Assembly: GCF_001746295.1 (NCBI RefSeq)
Contig: NZ_MJAH01000003.1
Coordinates: forward strand, 265,922 to 329,921
Length of the DNA stretch: 64,000 bases
Reading direction: 5' to 3'
DNA from: Streptomyces sp. LUP47B
GTDB lineage: Bacteria; Actinomycetota; Actinomycetes; Streptomycetales; Streptomycetaceae
The translations under genes and the position numbers were made by a program. Positions within the stretch are counted from its first letter, which is position 1, and each line of letters begins with the position of its first letter. Below, piece by piece: positions 41,768-49,806 of this stretch. The notes below the pieces were generated by a model. That model saw only the letters and a program-made list of their open reading frames with translations. It had not been told where the DNA came from and ran no database searches.

Positions 41768-42610
41768 ATGGCGACGACGACCGTGCGGACCGCCGGACAG
41801 ACGGTGACCATGCCGGAGATCACCGACCCGTCCCAGGTGGCTCCCAAGGACGCGCGGGAGTTGTCGAAGCTGTTCTTCGAGCAGCTCGCGGTGCTGGAGG
41901 AGGGCACGCCCGAGTACCAGTACGCGCGCAACACCCTGATCGAGATGAACATCTCCCTGGTCCGTTACGCGGCAGGCCGGTTCCGCAGCCGCGGCCAGGA
42001 GGAGATGGAGGACATCGTCCAGGTCGGCATGATCGGTCTGATCAAGGCGATCGACCGGTTCGAGCTGTCCCGCGAGGTGGAGTTCACCTCCTTCGCCGTC
42101 CCCTACATCGTCGGTGAGATCAAGCGGTTCTTCCGCGACACCTCCTGGGCCGTGCACGTGCCTCGCCGGTTGCAGGAGGCCCGTGTGCAGCTGGCCCGCG
42201 CGAGCGAGGAGCTGAGCAGCCGACTGGGCCGGACGCCGACCACCAGGGAACTGTCCGAGCTGATGAGTCTGCCCGAGGAGGAGATCGTCGAGGCCCGACT
42301 GGCCTCGAACGGCTACCGGTCGGCTTCTCTGGACGCGGCGATCGGCGGCAGCGAGGAGGGCGAGAGTGTCCTCGCGGACTTCATCGGCAACCAGGACCCG
42401 GCGCTCGGCCTGGTCGAGGACTTCCACGCACTCGCACCGATGATCGCCGAACTCGACGAACGCGACCGGAAGATCATCCACTGGCGCTTCGTCGAGGAAC
42501 TCACCCAGGCCCAGATCGCCGAACACCTCGGCGTCTCCCAGATGCACGTCTCCCGCCTGATCACCCGCCTCTTGGCCCGCCTGCGCGAGGGCATGCTCAG
42601 CAGCCACTGA
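41768..42610 (+). CDS. SigB/SigF-family alternative sigma factor
   Basis: A 280-residue sigma-70 group 3 factor. Region 2 contains EDIVQVGMIGLIKAIDRFEL and FTSFAVPYIVGEIKRFFRD (about residues 76-122). Region 3 follows, and region 4 ends with LTQAQIAEHLGVSQMHVSRL at about 246-265. Region 1 is short, as in stress and sporulation sigma factors. GGGAGGGG precedes the ATG. No anti-sigma or anti-anti-sigma gene is adjacent, so its partner-switching regulators must lie elsewhere. Probably an osmotic or oxidative stress factor. Confidence 0.94.
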   Translation: MATTTVRTAGQTVTMPEITDPSQVAPKDARELSKLFFEQLAVLEEGTPEYQYARNTLIEMNISLVRYAAGRFRSRGQEEMEDIVQVGMIGLIKAIDRFELSREVEFTSFAVPYIVGEIKRFFRDTSWAVHVPRRLQEARVQLARASEELSSRLGRTPTTRELSELMSLPEEEIVEARLASNGYRSASLDAAIGGSEEGESVLADFIGNQDPALGLVEDFHALAPMIAELDERDRKIIHWRFVEELTQAQIAEHLGVSQMHVSRLITRLLARLREGMLSSH

Positions 42611-42613
42611 GCG

Positions 42614-42673
42614 CTGCCGCCGGTCGGCGCGGACGGGTCGGTGTCCGGCCCCGGCGCGGGCGACCGGTGGCAG
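42614..42673. terminator. Stem-loop after the sigma factor gene
   Basis: CTGCCGCCGGTCG (42614-42626) pairs with CGACCGGTGGCAG (42661-42673) with one mismatch, and a smaller GC-rich stem lies within the loop. Confidence 0.55.
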
Positions 42674-42733
42674 TCGACCCGCCGTGCGGGTCAGCATGAA
42701 CCGAGCTGATGCGAATGGCGAGGCTCGCTGCGC

Positions 42734-42919
42734 CTACTGGTAGCAGGGAGGCGCACACTGGACCGTGAAGGTGCCGTTCGGTCCGTCGGACGCGGCCGGG
42801 ACTGCCGGCACCTTACTGGTTTCCCACGGCATCGGTGCCGCCATGGCGGGTGCGCCGATTGATCCCAGGGCGATTGCTGCCAGGAACAGCACGGTGATCG
42901 CCCGCTTGTGCACGTTCAT
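42734..42919 (-). CDS. Small secreted peptide
   Basis: A 61-residue precursor from ATG 42919 (GGGGGA 6 nt upstream; an ATG at 42931 is an alternative). It has a textbook Sec signal peptide, HKRAITVLFLAAIALGSIGA, with cleavage after AMA. The mature peptide is about 30 residues, Pro-rich, and ends in QCAPPCYQ, with two cysteines three residues apart. I do not recognise it. It follows a 36-residue hydrophobic peptide gene by 40 nt on the same strand. Confidence 0.7.
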   Translation of the reverse strand: MNVHKRAITVLFLAAIALGSIGAPAMAAPMPWETSKVPAVPAASDGPNGTFTVQCAPPCYQ

Positions 42920-42959
42920 TTGTTCCCCCATCGGTCGTGTCCGACGTTGTTCCCGCCCG

Positions 42960-43070
42960 CTAGGGTGCCGTCATCGTCACGCTCTGGGGCGGTGCCGACC
43001 TGGTGGCGATGACGGAGCAACAGCCGAGCACCAAGAGCGCGATCAGCGCAGCCTTGACGGCACGCCCCAT
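42960..43070 (-). CDS. Tiny hydrophobic peptide
   Basis: A 36-residue product from ATG 43070 with GGGAGAAC 4 nt upstream. One membrane-spanning or signal-like segment, VKAALIALLVLGCCSVIA, is followed by a short polar tail TRSAPPQSVTMTAP. The two adjacent cysteines could anchor a lipid or a metal. It lies between the HTH regulator gene and the small secreted peptide gene, all on the minus strand. Below usual annotation size, but the ribosome site is good. Confidence 0.5.
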   Translation of the reverse strand: MGRAVKAALIALLVLGCCSVIATRSAPPQSVTMTAP

Positions 43071-43128
43071 GTGGTTCTCCCTGGTCGTCAACGGTTGCGA
43101 AAAGAGTGCCACGCCCCTGCACGGGCCG

Positions 43129-44139
43129 CTATGTTTTCGAACCTCTTCGAAACGTCGTCCCGGTGCCGGCCAGCAGGTTGAGGGCCAGGGGCGTCGCCGT
43201 GTGCTCGACGTGCTTGCCGTCGCGCCTGCTGACGACGAGTCCCGCACCGCGCAGGACACCTACCTGATAGCTCGCACTGGCCGGTGCGAGCCCGAGAGCC
43301 CGCGCCAACTCGGTGGTGGTACGGGTGCGATGACCGGCCACGTCGACGAGAACAGCGCTTCTCGTCCGCCCGAGCAATCGTTCCAGCCGCTCCTCGCCGG
43401 CTTTCGCGATGTCGAGCGGCTGCTTCATGACGGGGTAGACGAGGACCGGGTCGAGGTCGGGATCAGCAAGGGCCGTGGGTCTGCGCCAGCAGAAGTACGA
43501 CGGCACGAGCGTCAACCCCCGCCCTTCCAGCCGCAGTTCCCGGTCGACGGGATAGTCGACGTCCAGATACGGCGGGTTCCATCTCGCGAAGGGGCGCAGG
43601 CCCTCCAGCAGGGCGGCGCTCCCTCCGCCGAGCACCGCGCGCGTGCGGACCGCGACGTCGTCGACCACCGCCGAGCGGACGTGCCGCCAGTGGGGTTCCA
43701 GGAGTGTCCGGAACGAGGCCCGTAGAGCGTCGGAGACCAGTGTGAGCGAGGCGACGGCCGGTTCGTGGGGGCCACGCATCCAGCCCGGCACCGGCCTTGT
43801 GTCGGCGAATCGCGTCAGTTCCGCGGCTAATCGATCACGGGGCGTCGCCCGTAGCGTGTCGAGCCCCGCCTCCAGGCACTCGCCCGTGGCCGAAGGCGTG
43901 AGGAAGTCGGGGATGTAGCCGGAGGCCGGGATGACGCTGCGCAGGGTGTGCAGGGCATGCGAGGCGCGTCGGTCCCGCGACAGCCGCCGACCTGTCTCGC
44001 GGCGCCAATGCCCGAACTCCACCAGCCCCTGGGACGTCTGGAGGCGGCACACCGCGCACATCAACTCCCACAGCGGTTCTGGCTGTTGGGCGATCCGGAT
44101 GTTCTCCAGATCGCGCCAGCCGAAGTGGATACGAAGCAA
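43129..44139 (-). CDS. ArsR/DUF5937-type HTH regulator with TTG start
   Basis: A 336-residue regulator. The N-terminal three quarters (MLRIHFGWRDLENIRIAQQP, then LWELMCAVCRLQ) is the DUF5937-like domain found with C-terminal winged helices. The HTH is at about 260-325: ERLLGRTRSAVLVDVA, TTTELARALGLAPASASYQV, GVLRGAGLVVSRRDGKHVEH. I chose TTG 44139 because AAGGAG lies 4 nt upstream and the family begins with LRIHF. It is divergent from the LysR gene and precedes the two small-peptide genes; the peptides could be its outputs or ligands. Confidence 0.88.
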   Translation of the reverse strand: MLRIHFGWRDLENIRIAQQPEPLWELMCAVCRLQTSQGLVEFGHWRRETGRRLSRDRRASHALHTLRSVIPASGYIPDFLTPSATGECLEAGLDTLRATPRDRLAAELTRFADTRPVPGWMRGPHEPAVASLTLVSDALRASFRTLLEPHWRHVRSAVVDDVAVRTRAVLGGGSAALLEGLRPFARWNPPYLDVDYPVDRELRLEGRGLTLVPSYFCWRRPTALADPDLDPVLVYPVMKQPLDIAKAGEERLERLLGRTRSAVLVDVAGHRTRTTTELARALGLAPASASYQVGVLRGAGLVVSRRDGKHVEHTATPLALNLLAGTGTTFRRGSKT

Positions 44140-44237
44140 GTGGCTCCTTGCGAAGGGAGGTAGTCGGCCCCATAGATCCTGATGTAGTGGGTCTGGAGGG
44201 GAAAGCCGAGAGCTGGGAGAGGATGACCTTCTTGTCG

Positions 44238-44253
44238 ATAAACTTTCGTTTAT
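44238..44253. promoter_or_regulatory. LysR-type palindrome overlapping the LysR start codon
   Basis: ATAAAC-TTTC-GTTTAT is a perfect T-N11-A type inverted repeat. Its right arm contains the first two bases of the ATG at 44252. No Shine-Dalgarno precedes that ATG, so the LysR mRNA may be leaderless and self-repressed by occlusion. Confidence 0.5.
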
Positions 44254-45181
44254 GAGTCCTGGTGGCGGATCCGGTGCCAAACGAGAGCCGAGCTTCCACC
44301 AACTCCGGCTCTTTCTGGTTCTCGCGCAGGAGCTTCACTTCGGGCGCGCGGCAGCGCGGGTCTACGTCACTCAGCCCGCCTTCAGCCAGCAGATCCGATC
44401 GTTGGAGCAGCGGCTCGGTGTCGTACTCGTCGAACGCGGCGGCGGAAGTGTGCGGCTCACCGCGGTCGGCCGGTCCATCGCCGAGGAGGCCGGGGCAGTG
44501 GTCGATGCCATGGCCCGGCTGCGTCAGGCGGCCGACCGTCATGCCGGCGCGGCGCGCGGGCTCCTGAGGATCGGCAGCCTCGGGGCCGAGGCCGCCATGC
44601 CCTACGCCCAGGCCATCCTGTCCCGCCTGCGCGGAAAGCACCCGGATCTCGAGATAGAGGTCCGCAACCTGACCTTCGTCGACATGTTCAGCACTCTGCT
44701 CACCGGGGAGGTCGACGCCGCCTTCCTCCGCGGCCCCCTGCCCGGCGGGATCCAGTCCCTCCAACTGGCCACCGAGACGCGGGTGGTCTGCCTGTCCGCC
44801 GATGACCCGCTCGCCGGCCGGGACATCCTGACGCTCGGCAACCTCGCCGATCGTATGGTCGTCGACATGCCGCCGGAAGTGCCCCGGTCATGGTGGAACC
44901 ACCTGACCGTCAATCCCCGCCCCGACGGCACAACGGTCCGCTTCGGCCCCGTCGTCAGGGACACCGAGGCCATGGTCCTCGCCGTCACCCAAGGGAGGGC
45001 GATCACCTTCCTGCCCTCCGCGGCCCGCCGCCTGTACCCGCGCGCCGGCATCACCTACGTCGACTGCCCCGAACTGGGCCTCTCCACGGCCGAACTGGCC
45101 TGGCTTCCGGACCACCGCAACGCACCGGCCGTGTCCGCCCTGCGTGAGGCAGCCCGCCAGACAGCCATGTCGGAGGGGTGA
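44252..45181 (+). CDS. LysR-family transcriptional regulator
   Basis: A 309-residue LysR protein. The N-terminal HTH is clear: FHQLRLFLVLAQELHFGRAA, VTQPAFSQQIRSLEQRLGVV and LVERGGGSVRLTAVG (residues about 15-75). The periplasmic-binding-like effector domain runs from about 100 to 300. It is divergent from the DUF5937-type HTH gene; the target is unknown, although the adjacent small-peptide genes or the divergent regulator are candidates. The start is consistent with the family N-terminus. Confidence 0.93.
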   Translation: MSPGGGSGAKREPSFHQLRLFLVLAQELHFGRAAARVYVTQPAFSQQIRSLEQRLGVVLVERGGGSVRLTAVGRSIAEEAGAVVDAMARLRQAADRHAGAARGLLRIGSLGAEAAMPYAQAILSRLRGKHPDLEIEVRNLTFVDMFSTLLTGEVDAAFLRGPLPGGIQSLQLATETRVVCLSADDPLAGRDILTLGNLADRMVVDMPPEVPRSWWNHLTVNPRPDGTTVRFGPVVRDTEAMVLAVTQGRAITFLPSAARRLYPRAGITYVDCPELGLSTAELAWLPDHRNAPAVSALREAARQTAMSEG

Positions 45182-45399
45182 CGAGAGCGGGACGTCGGCG
45201 GCGACAGCGCACCAAGGGTGGCGAGTTCGACGACCTCGGAGTACCGGTCCCAGAAGGGCGTTTCGCGCAGTACGTCGATGACAGTTCAACTGCGCCTCCC
45301 CGGGAAAGCGGCAAGTGTGCTGCCACCCGCCGGGCAAGTCCTATTGCCGCGCCGGCCACACTCTGGCCAGTGCGCGCTGAACGCTCCCATCTGGCGACA

Positions 45400-46131
45400 T
45401 CAGCCAAGGTGTCGAGCGAAGAAACGTAGCGCGCTGTCCATCTCGAACGCCGGGACCTCACCGTGCTTGCCGGGGTTGGCGTGCAGTGTCTTCTCGGTTG
45501 AGGCGAAGGCGTCGAACAGTGCCAGGCTCTGGGTCCGTGGCACTCGTTCATCGTCCCACTGCACGAGGAACTCGACCGGGACGGCTATCCGCGCGGCGGC
45601 CTCGGCTGACACCTCGGAACCGGCCAGGCCCAGCACCGCCGCCCGGACGCGCGGTTCGGTGGCGACAAGCGGGACGCCGATCACGCAGCCGAGCGACACA
45701 CCCCAGTAGCCAACTGACCCAATGCCAACGTGACTTAGCATCTGGACCGCGTCGAGGACTGTCTGCCATTCCGGCACAATCTGGCCGACAACGAGCGCCT
45801 GAAAGTCGGCGATCAGCGGGGCCAGTCCCTCACGGGTGCCGAGCCGGGCCTCGTACTCGGTCGCAATCCGGGTGAACTCCTCATGTTCCGGCCGGTCGCC
45901 GTGGCTGGGCGCATCGACAGCCACCACGGCGAAACCGCACTCGGCCACGAAACGGCGCGCACGGGCCACGATGTCAGGGGCCTTCCTGCTCTGACCGCCG
46001 CCGTGCCCCAGGACGATCAGCGGGCGGGTCCCGTCGGCACCTTGTGGAGTCCACAGCGCTCCAGGGATGTCACCGAGGAGGAAGAGCTGTTCGAAGACGC
46101 CGTCGGACGACGTCTCAGAAGTAAAGCGCAT
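45400..46131 (-). CDS. Alpha/beta hydrolase (dienelactone-hydrolase-like)
   Basis: A 243-residue serine hydrolase. The nucleophile elbow is GVSLG with Ser146, the oxyanion region is VLGHGGGQSRK (40-50), and the likely acid and base are in VQWDDERVP and NPGKHGEVPAFE. No signal peptide. It starts 55 nt after the HAD phosphatase stop codon on the same strand, so it may close the transporter operon. Its substrate is probably an ester released by that operon, which is inference. Confidence 0.88.
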   Translation of the reverse strand: MRFTSETSSDGVFEQLFLLGDIPGALWTPQGADGTRPLIVLGHGGGQSRKAPDIVARARRFVAECGFAVVAVDAPSHGDRPEHEEFTRIATEYEARLGTREGLAPLIADFQALVVGQIVPEWQTVLDAVQMLSHVGIGSVGYWGVSLGCVIGVPLVATEPRVRAAVLGLAGSEVSAEAAARIAVPVEFLVQWDDERVPRTQSLALFDAFASTEKTLHANPGKHGEVPAFEMDSALRFFARHLG

Positions 46132-46186
46132 AGCGTCGTGGGCCTTTCGGGATGCGAAGCTGTAGGGAGACCCGTGCCAACCGTGG

Positions 46187-46813
46187 TCAGACGGGCCGGA
46201 GCAGTCCCACGTCGGTCAGCAGGTTCGCGGTGTCCGGGCCCGAGGTCCACAAGTGGGCGTTCCAGCCGGCGTCCAGGGCGGCGTTCACGTTCACGCGGCG
46301 ATCGTCGATGAACAGGACTGAGTCGGCCGGGAGCGCCAGTTCCTTCGTGACGTGGTGGTAGATCGCGGGATCGGGTTTGGCCAGGCGGAGCTCGCACGAG
46401 AAGAACCAGTCGGTGATGTACTCGGCCCACGGGGTCGCGCGGGCGGCCGTGGCCATCTCGAGTGTCGCGTTGGACAGTACCCCGACCCGGATGCCGCTGT
46501 CCGACAGGGCTTTGAGGAGGGACGTGGCGTCAGGACGGACGGTCGTCCACGCTTGGGTGTCGATGTAGGTCAGGTCGGCGATGAGGCTGGGTGTCACAGG
46601 GGTGCCGAGATCGGTGAGGACTGAGGTCCAGAAGGCCTGCGCCGTACCGCCCCGGTCGTACGCGTCACGGTGCGCCCAGTAGGCGGTTTCCACAGCCGCA
46701 GCCCGTTGGGGCAGGCATGCCGCCAGCGATGCGTACAGATCTGTCGGGGTGGCGAGCACTTCACCGAGATCGAAGATGACAACGCTCGCGGCGGTTGCCC
46801 TGGAGGGTGTCAT
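46187..46813 (-). CDS. HAD-superfamily phosphatase (YihX-like)
   Basis: A 208-residue HAD hydrolase. Motif I is VIFDLGEVL with nucleophile Asp15, motif II LSNATLEM, motif III Lys in RLAKPDP, and motif IV VLFIDDRRVN. Motif I has DLG rather than DxD, as in YihX-type sugar-phosphate phosphatases. The ATG overlaps the stop of the 2H-phosphoesterase-like gene (ATGA). In this setting it would take phosphate from the product of the upstream enzyme. Confidence 0.92.
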   Translation of the reverse strand: MTPSRATAASVVIFDLGEVLATPTDLYASLAACLPQRAAAVETAYWAHRDAYDRGGTAQAFWTSVLTDLGTPVTPSLIADLTYIDTQAWTTVRPDATSLLKALSDSGIRVGVLSNATLEMATAARATPWAEYITDWFFSCELRLAKPDPAIYHHVTKELALPADSVLFIDDRRVNVNAALDAGWNAHLWTSGPDTANLLTDVGLLRPV

Positions 46814-47424
46814 ACGGTCTCCCACGAGTGGAGGTGGCGCCACGACATGTTCTGCCACCAGTGGCTGCTCCAGTCGGCCTGGAACTCGAACAGTGAGTAC
46901 CAGCGTGCGGCGAAGGATTCGGGCGCGTGCACCGGGAGGCCTGCCAGGAAGTCCCCGACCTCCTTGCTCAGCCGGCTGTCGACGGCCAGTTCGTGGCTCG
47001 CCAGGCCGAGATGTGCGGCGAACCTGTACTCGGCCACCGGGGTCACCATGAAGTCGTCGACGGGGACCGAGAGCGGTGCCACCGCCTTGGCCACCGCGCC
47101 GGCGACTCGGCCGAGCGGTTCGTTGGGCCGGTTCCCGGACGCGTCGAGATTGATGTCGTATTCGTAGGCGCCTGTCCCTGTCCGGGTGATGCCCTGGTTG
47201 TAGACGGGGAATGGCGTGACGTTGTCGAAGACGGGATCGAGGGCGGCGATGAGTTCGGCCTCGGTGGCGCGGGTGCACAGATTCCCGATGAGGGTGGCGT
47301 GCGGTGGGAAGGCCCCTGCCGATACGAGTCCGAACTGCCGGTTCAGGGCGAAGGTCACCTGGGTGACGGCCCAGCACGTCGCCGGGTCGGGCCGGAGGAA
47401 AATGCCGTAGCGGATGTCCGTCAA
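46810..47424 (-). CDS. 2H-phosphoesterase-like protein
   Basis: A 204-residue protein resembling the LigT/2H phosphoesterase superfamily, which opens cyclic or 2',5'-type phosphodiesters. The first motif, FPPHATLIGNL (His42, Thr44), is textbook. The second His motif is FAAHLGLAS (His138), where the usual H-x-T/S is changed to H-L-G. Part of the DUF1868-like group is possible. It follows the binding-lipoprotein gene by 64 nt and overlaps the HAD gene, so cyclic-phosphodiester opening followed by dephosphorylation is the reasonable working model. Confidence 0.75.
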   Translation of the reverse strand: MTDIRYGIFLRPDPATCWAVTQVTFALNRQFGLVSAGAFPPHATLIGNLCTRATEAELIAALDPVFDNVTPFPVYNQGITRTGTGAYEYDINLDASGNRPNEPLGRVAGAVAKAVAPLSVPVDDFMVTPVAEYRFAAHLGLASHELAVDSRLSKEVGDFLAGLPVHAPESFAARWYSLFEFQADWSSHWWQNMSWRHLHSWETV

Positions 47425-47488
47425 GGGTCATCCCTTTCTGTTCTGGCGAGGGCAGTGGCCGTGGCGGTGATGGTGATGGTTGGGCCGG

Positions 47489-48865
47489 CTACTGGCCTCG
47501 CTGGCCCTGGTACGCCTTCATCGCCTTCTCGGCGTCGGCGGTTGCCTGGTCGAGTGCCGCGCCGATCGACTTCTGGCCGGCGAAGGCGGCCTGGATCTGG
47601 TTGATGTTGCCGGTGCGGATGGCGGTCATCGCGCCGGTCACGCAGCCGGCCGGTGCCGACACGATCGGGGTGTTCTTGATCTGGGTGGTGAACGTCTGGA
47701 AGTTCGGGTTCGCCTTGAGGTACGCCTGCTGGGCGGAGGACGCGTCGGTCTTGGTGTTGACCGGCACATATCCGGTCGCGTGGCTGAACTGCTCCTGAGC
47801 GGCGACCGAGGTGAGGAAGGTCTCCAGCTTCCAGCCGGCCACCTTCTGCGCGTCCGTGGCGGTGCTGCTGAGCCAGAGGGCGGAGCCGCCGATGACGGGG
47901 CCGGAGCTGCCCTCGGGACCGGTGGTGGGGAACGGCAGGGCCTCGTAGTCGAACGAGGTGCCGCTCTTCAGCGCGCCGAGGGCGCCCGAGCTGTTCAGCA
48001 GGAAGGCGACCTTGCCGGCCTGGAAGCCGGAGAGGGCAGCGGAGCCGTCGGGCGCACCGTCCACGGCCACCCCCGTGCGATAGAGGTCCGCCACCTTCGT
48101 GATGGCCGACTTGGCCGCGCCGGTGTTGATGGTGATGCCGGAGGCGGCGGTGCCCTTTCGGCCGTTGTCCGGTGTGCAGAAGTCCTGGCCCGCGGTGGCG
48201 GCGAGCTGTTCGATGTACCAGTCGTCGTCGGGCATGGTGAAGCCCTTCTGACCGGTCTTCTCGGCCACGGTCCTGGCCGCCGCGACCACGGCGTCCAGCG
48301 TGCTGAGGTCGGCGCTCATGGGAATGCCGGCCTTCGCGAGCAGGTCGCGGTTGACCCACAGTGCCGGGGTGGACATGTTCATCGGGACGGCCTGCAACTT
48401 GCCGTTGACCGTGTAGTAGTTGCGGCCTGCCGCTGACAGGTCGGCGAGCTTCAGGTCACCGGGGTTGGCCTTGGCCATGTCCGCCGCCGGGATGCTCTTC
48501 CTGACGTCGGTCATGAACCCGGTGGCGATGTCACCGGCGACCATGATGGTCGGGGTGGAGTTGCCGCGCAGGCCCGCCGTGTACTTGGCCAGGAGGTCGG
48601 CGTAGATGCCCTGGAAGGTGGCCTTGACGTGGATCTTTCCCTTGTTGGCTGCGTTGAACTGGCTGATCAGTTCGTTGAAGGCGACACCGTTGGCGGCACC
48701 GAGACCGTGCCAGACCGTGATCTCGGTGACGCCCTTGGCGTTCTTCAGAGCGGACGCGTCGGGTACGGAGGACGCGCTGTCGTTCCCGCTCGAGGTCGAG
48801 CTGCAGGCCGCTGAGCCGGCCATGACGGTTACCGCTATGGCCGCAGCCGCGAATCTGTTCTTCAT
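47489..48865 (-). CDS. ABC transporter substrate-binding lipoprotein (UgpB-like)
   Basis: A 458-residue solute-binding lipoprotein; signal peptide MKNRFAAAAIAVTVMAGSAAC with the lipid-anchored Cys21 is quoted here as MKNRFAAAAIAV and MAGSAAC. The mature protein opens EITVWHGLGAANGVAFNELI, close to glycerol-3-phosphate-type binders, and has PTIMVAGDIATGFM and AVPMNMSTPALWVNRDLLAK. It is preceded by the two permease genes; like the sugar importer at 34148 it lacks an ATPase gene. The start ATG has GAAGGAAG upstream. Phosphorylated glycerol derivatives or a phosphodiester are plausible cargo. Confidence 0.92.
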   Translation of the reverse strand: MKNRFAAAAIAVTVMAGSAACSSTSSGNDSASSVPDASALKNAKGVTEITVWHGLGAANGVAFNELISQFNAANKGKIHVKATFQGIYADLLAKYTAGLRGNSTPTIMVAGDIATGFMTDVRKSIPAADMAKANPGDLKLADLSAAGRNYYTVNGKLQAVPMNMSTPALWVNRDLLAKAGIPMSADLSTLDAVVAAARTVAEKTGQKGFTMPDDDWYIEQLAATAGQDFCTPDNGRKGTAASGITINTGAAKSAITKVADLYRTGVAVDGAPDGSAALSGFQAGKVAFLLNSSGALGALKSGTSFDYEALPFPTTGPEGSSGPVIGGSALWLSSTATDAQKVAGWKLETFLTSVAAQEQFSHATGYVPVNTKTDASSAQQAYLKANPNFQTFTTQIKNTPIVSAPAGCVTGAMTAIRTGNINQIQAAFAGQKSIGAALDQATADAEKAMKAYQGQRGQ

Positions 48866-48912
48866 GACGCTTCCTTCGGATCAGTCGGATCAGTGAGGAG
48901 GGACGGGCCGGT

Positions 48913-49806
48913 TCAGCGCAGGACACCGCGGGTCAGGCCGTTGATGAGGAAGCGCTGGGCGAAGATGACGAGGAGGATCGTGGGGACGACCACGAGGACG
49001 GCACCCGCGAAGATGACCGCCGGGCTGGCCGCCTCGGAGGCGGAGAGCTGGGAAATGCCGACCTGGATGGTGCGGGCGGCGGCCGTGTCGGTGATCAGCA
49101 GCGGCCAGAAGAAGCCGTTCCACGCGGCCAGGGCGCTCCAGATCACCGCGTTGGTGACCTGGGGCCGGCATGCGGGCATGATGATCGTGAACAGGACCCG
49201 GAGGTCGCCGGCGCCATCCATCCGTGCCGCCTCCCAGATCTCGGTGGGCACGGCGGCGAACGCCTGACGGAGCAGGAAGACCGGGTATCCCGCTGCCAGG
49301 TACGGGATCACGACCCCGAGAATCGTGTTGCGCAGCCCGATCGAGCTGACGAGTTCGTAGTTGGGGATGACGATGCTCTCGGCGGGGATCGCCAGCGTGA
49401 CAAGGACCAGGACGAAGGCGATCTTCCGGCCCCGCCAGCGCGGGAAGACCAGGGCGTATGCCGCCAGCGCACCGGTCAGCAGCTGCCCGAGCGTCTGCAG
49501 TGTGACGACGCCGACGCTCACGAAGTACTCGTGCACCAGCGGGATCGCCGTCAGTGCCTCGTGGAAGTTGCCGAGCGTCACATCGGCGGGGTCGGGAAGG
49601 ATCCCGCTGCGCGCGAACTCCCCGTTGGGTGTGAAAGCTCCGACGAACGAGACGTACACAGGCAGGAAGACGATCGCCGCGAAGACCAGCACAGCTGCGA
49701 ACCGGACGATGGCCCACACTCCCGGAACGTGCACTCCGCGCCCGGATCGGGGCGCCGCGACTGCCTCGGGCTCCATCCGTGCCGGCCTGACGTCTGTCGA
49801 GATCAT
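48913..49806 (-). CDS. ABC transporter permease (UgpE/MalG type)
   Basis: A 297-residue permease with six membrane helices and the EAA loop EAARMDGAGDLRVLFTIIMP (about residues 192-211). C-terminal tail QRFLINGLTRGVLR is the family form. The ATG overlaps the stop of the first permease (ATGA). It lies between the partner permease and the UgpB-like lipoprotein gene. Confidence 0.93.
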   Translation of the reverse strand: MISTDVRPARMEPEAVAAPRSGRGVHVPGVWAIVRFAAVLVFAAIVFLPVYVSFVGAFTPNGEFARSGILPDPADVTLGNFHEALTAIPLVHEYFVSVGVVTLQTLGQLLTGALAAYALVFPRWRGRKIAFVLVLVTLAIPAESIVIPNYELVSSIGLRNTILGVVIPYLAAGYPVFLLRQAFAAVPTEIWEAARMDGAGDLRVLFTIIMPACRPQVTNAVIWSALAAWNGFFWPLLITDTAAARTIQVGISQLSASEAASPAVIFAGAVLVVVPTILLVIFAQRFLINGLTRGVLR

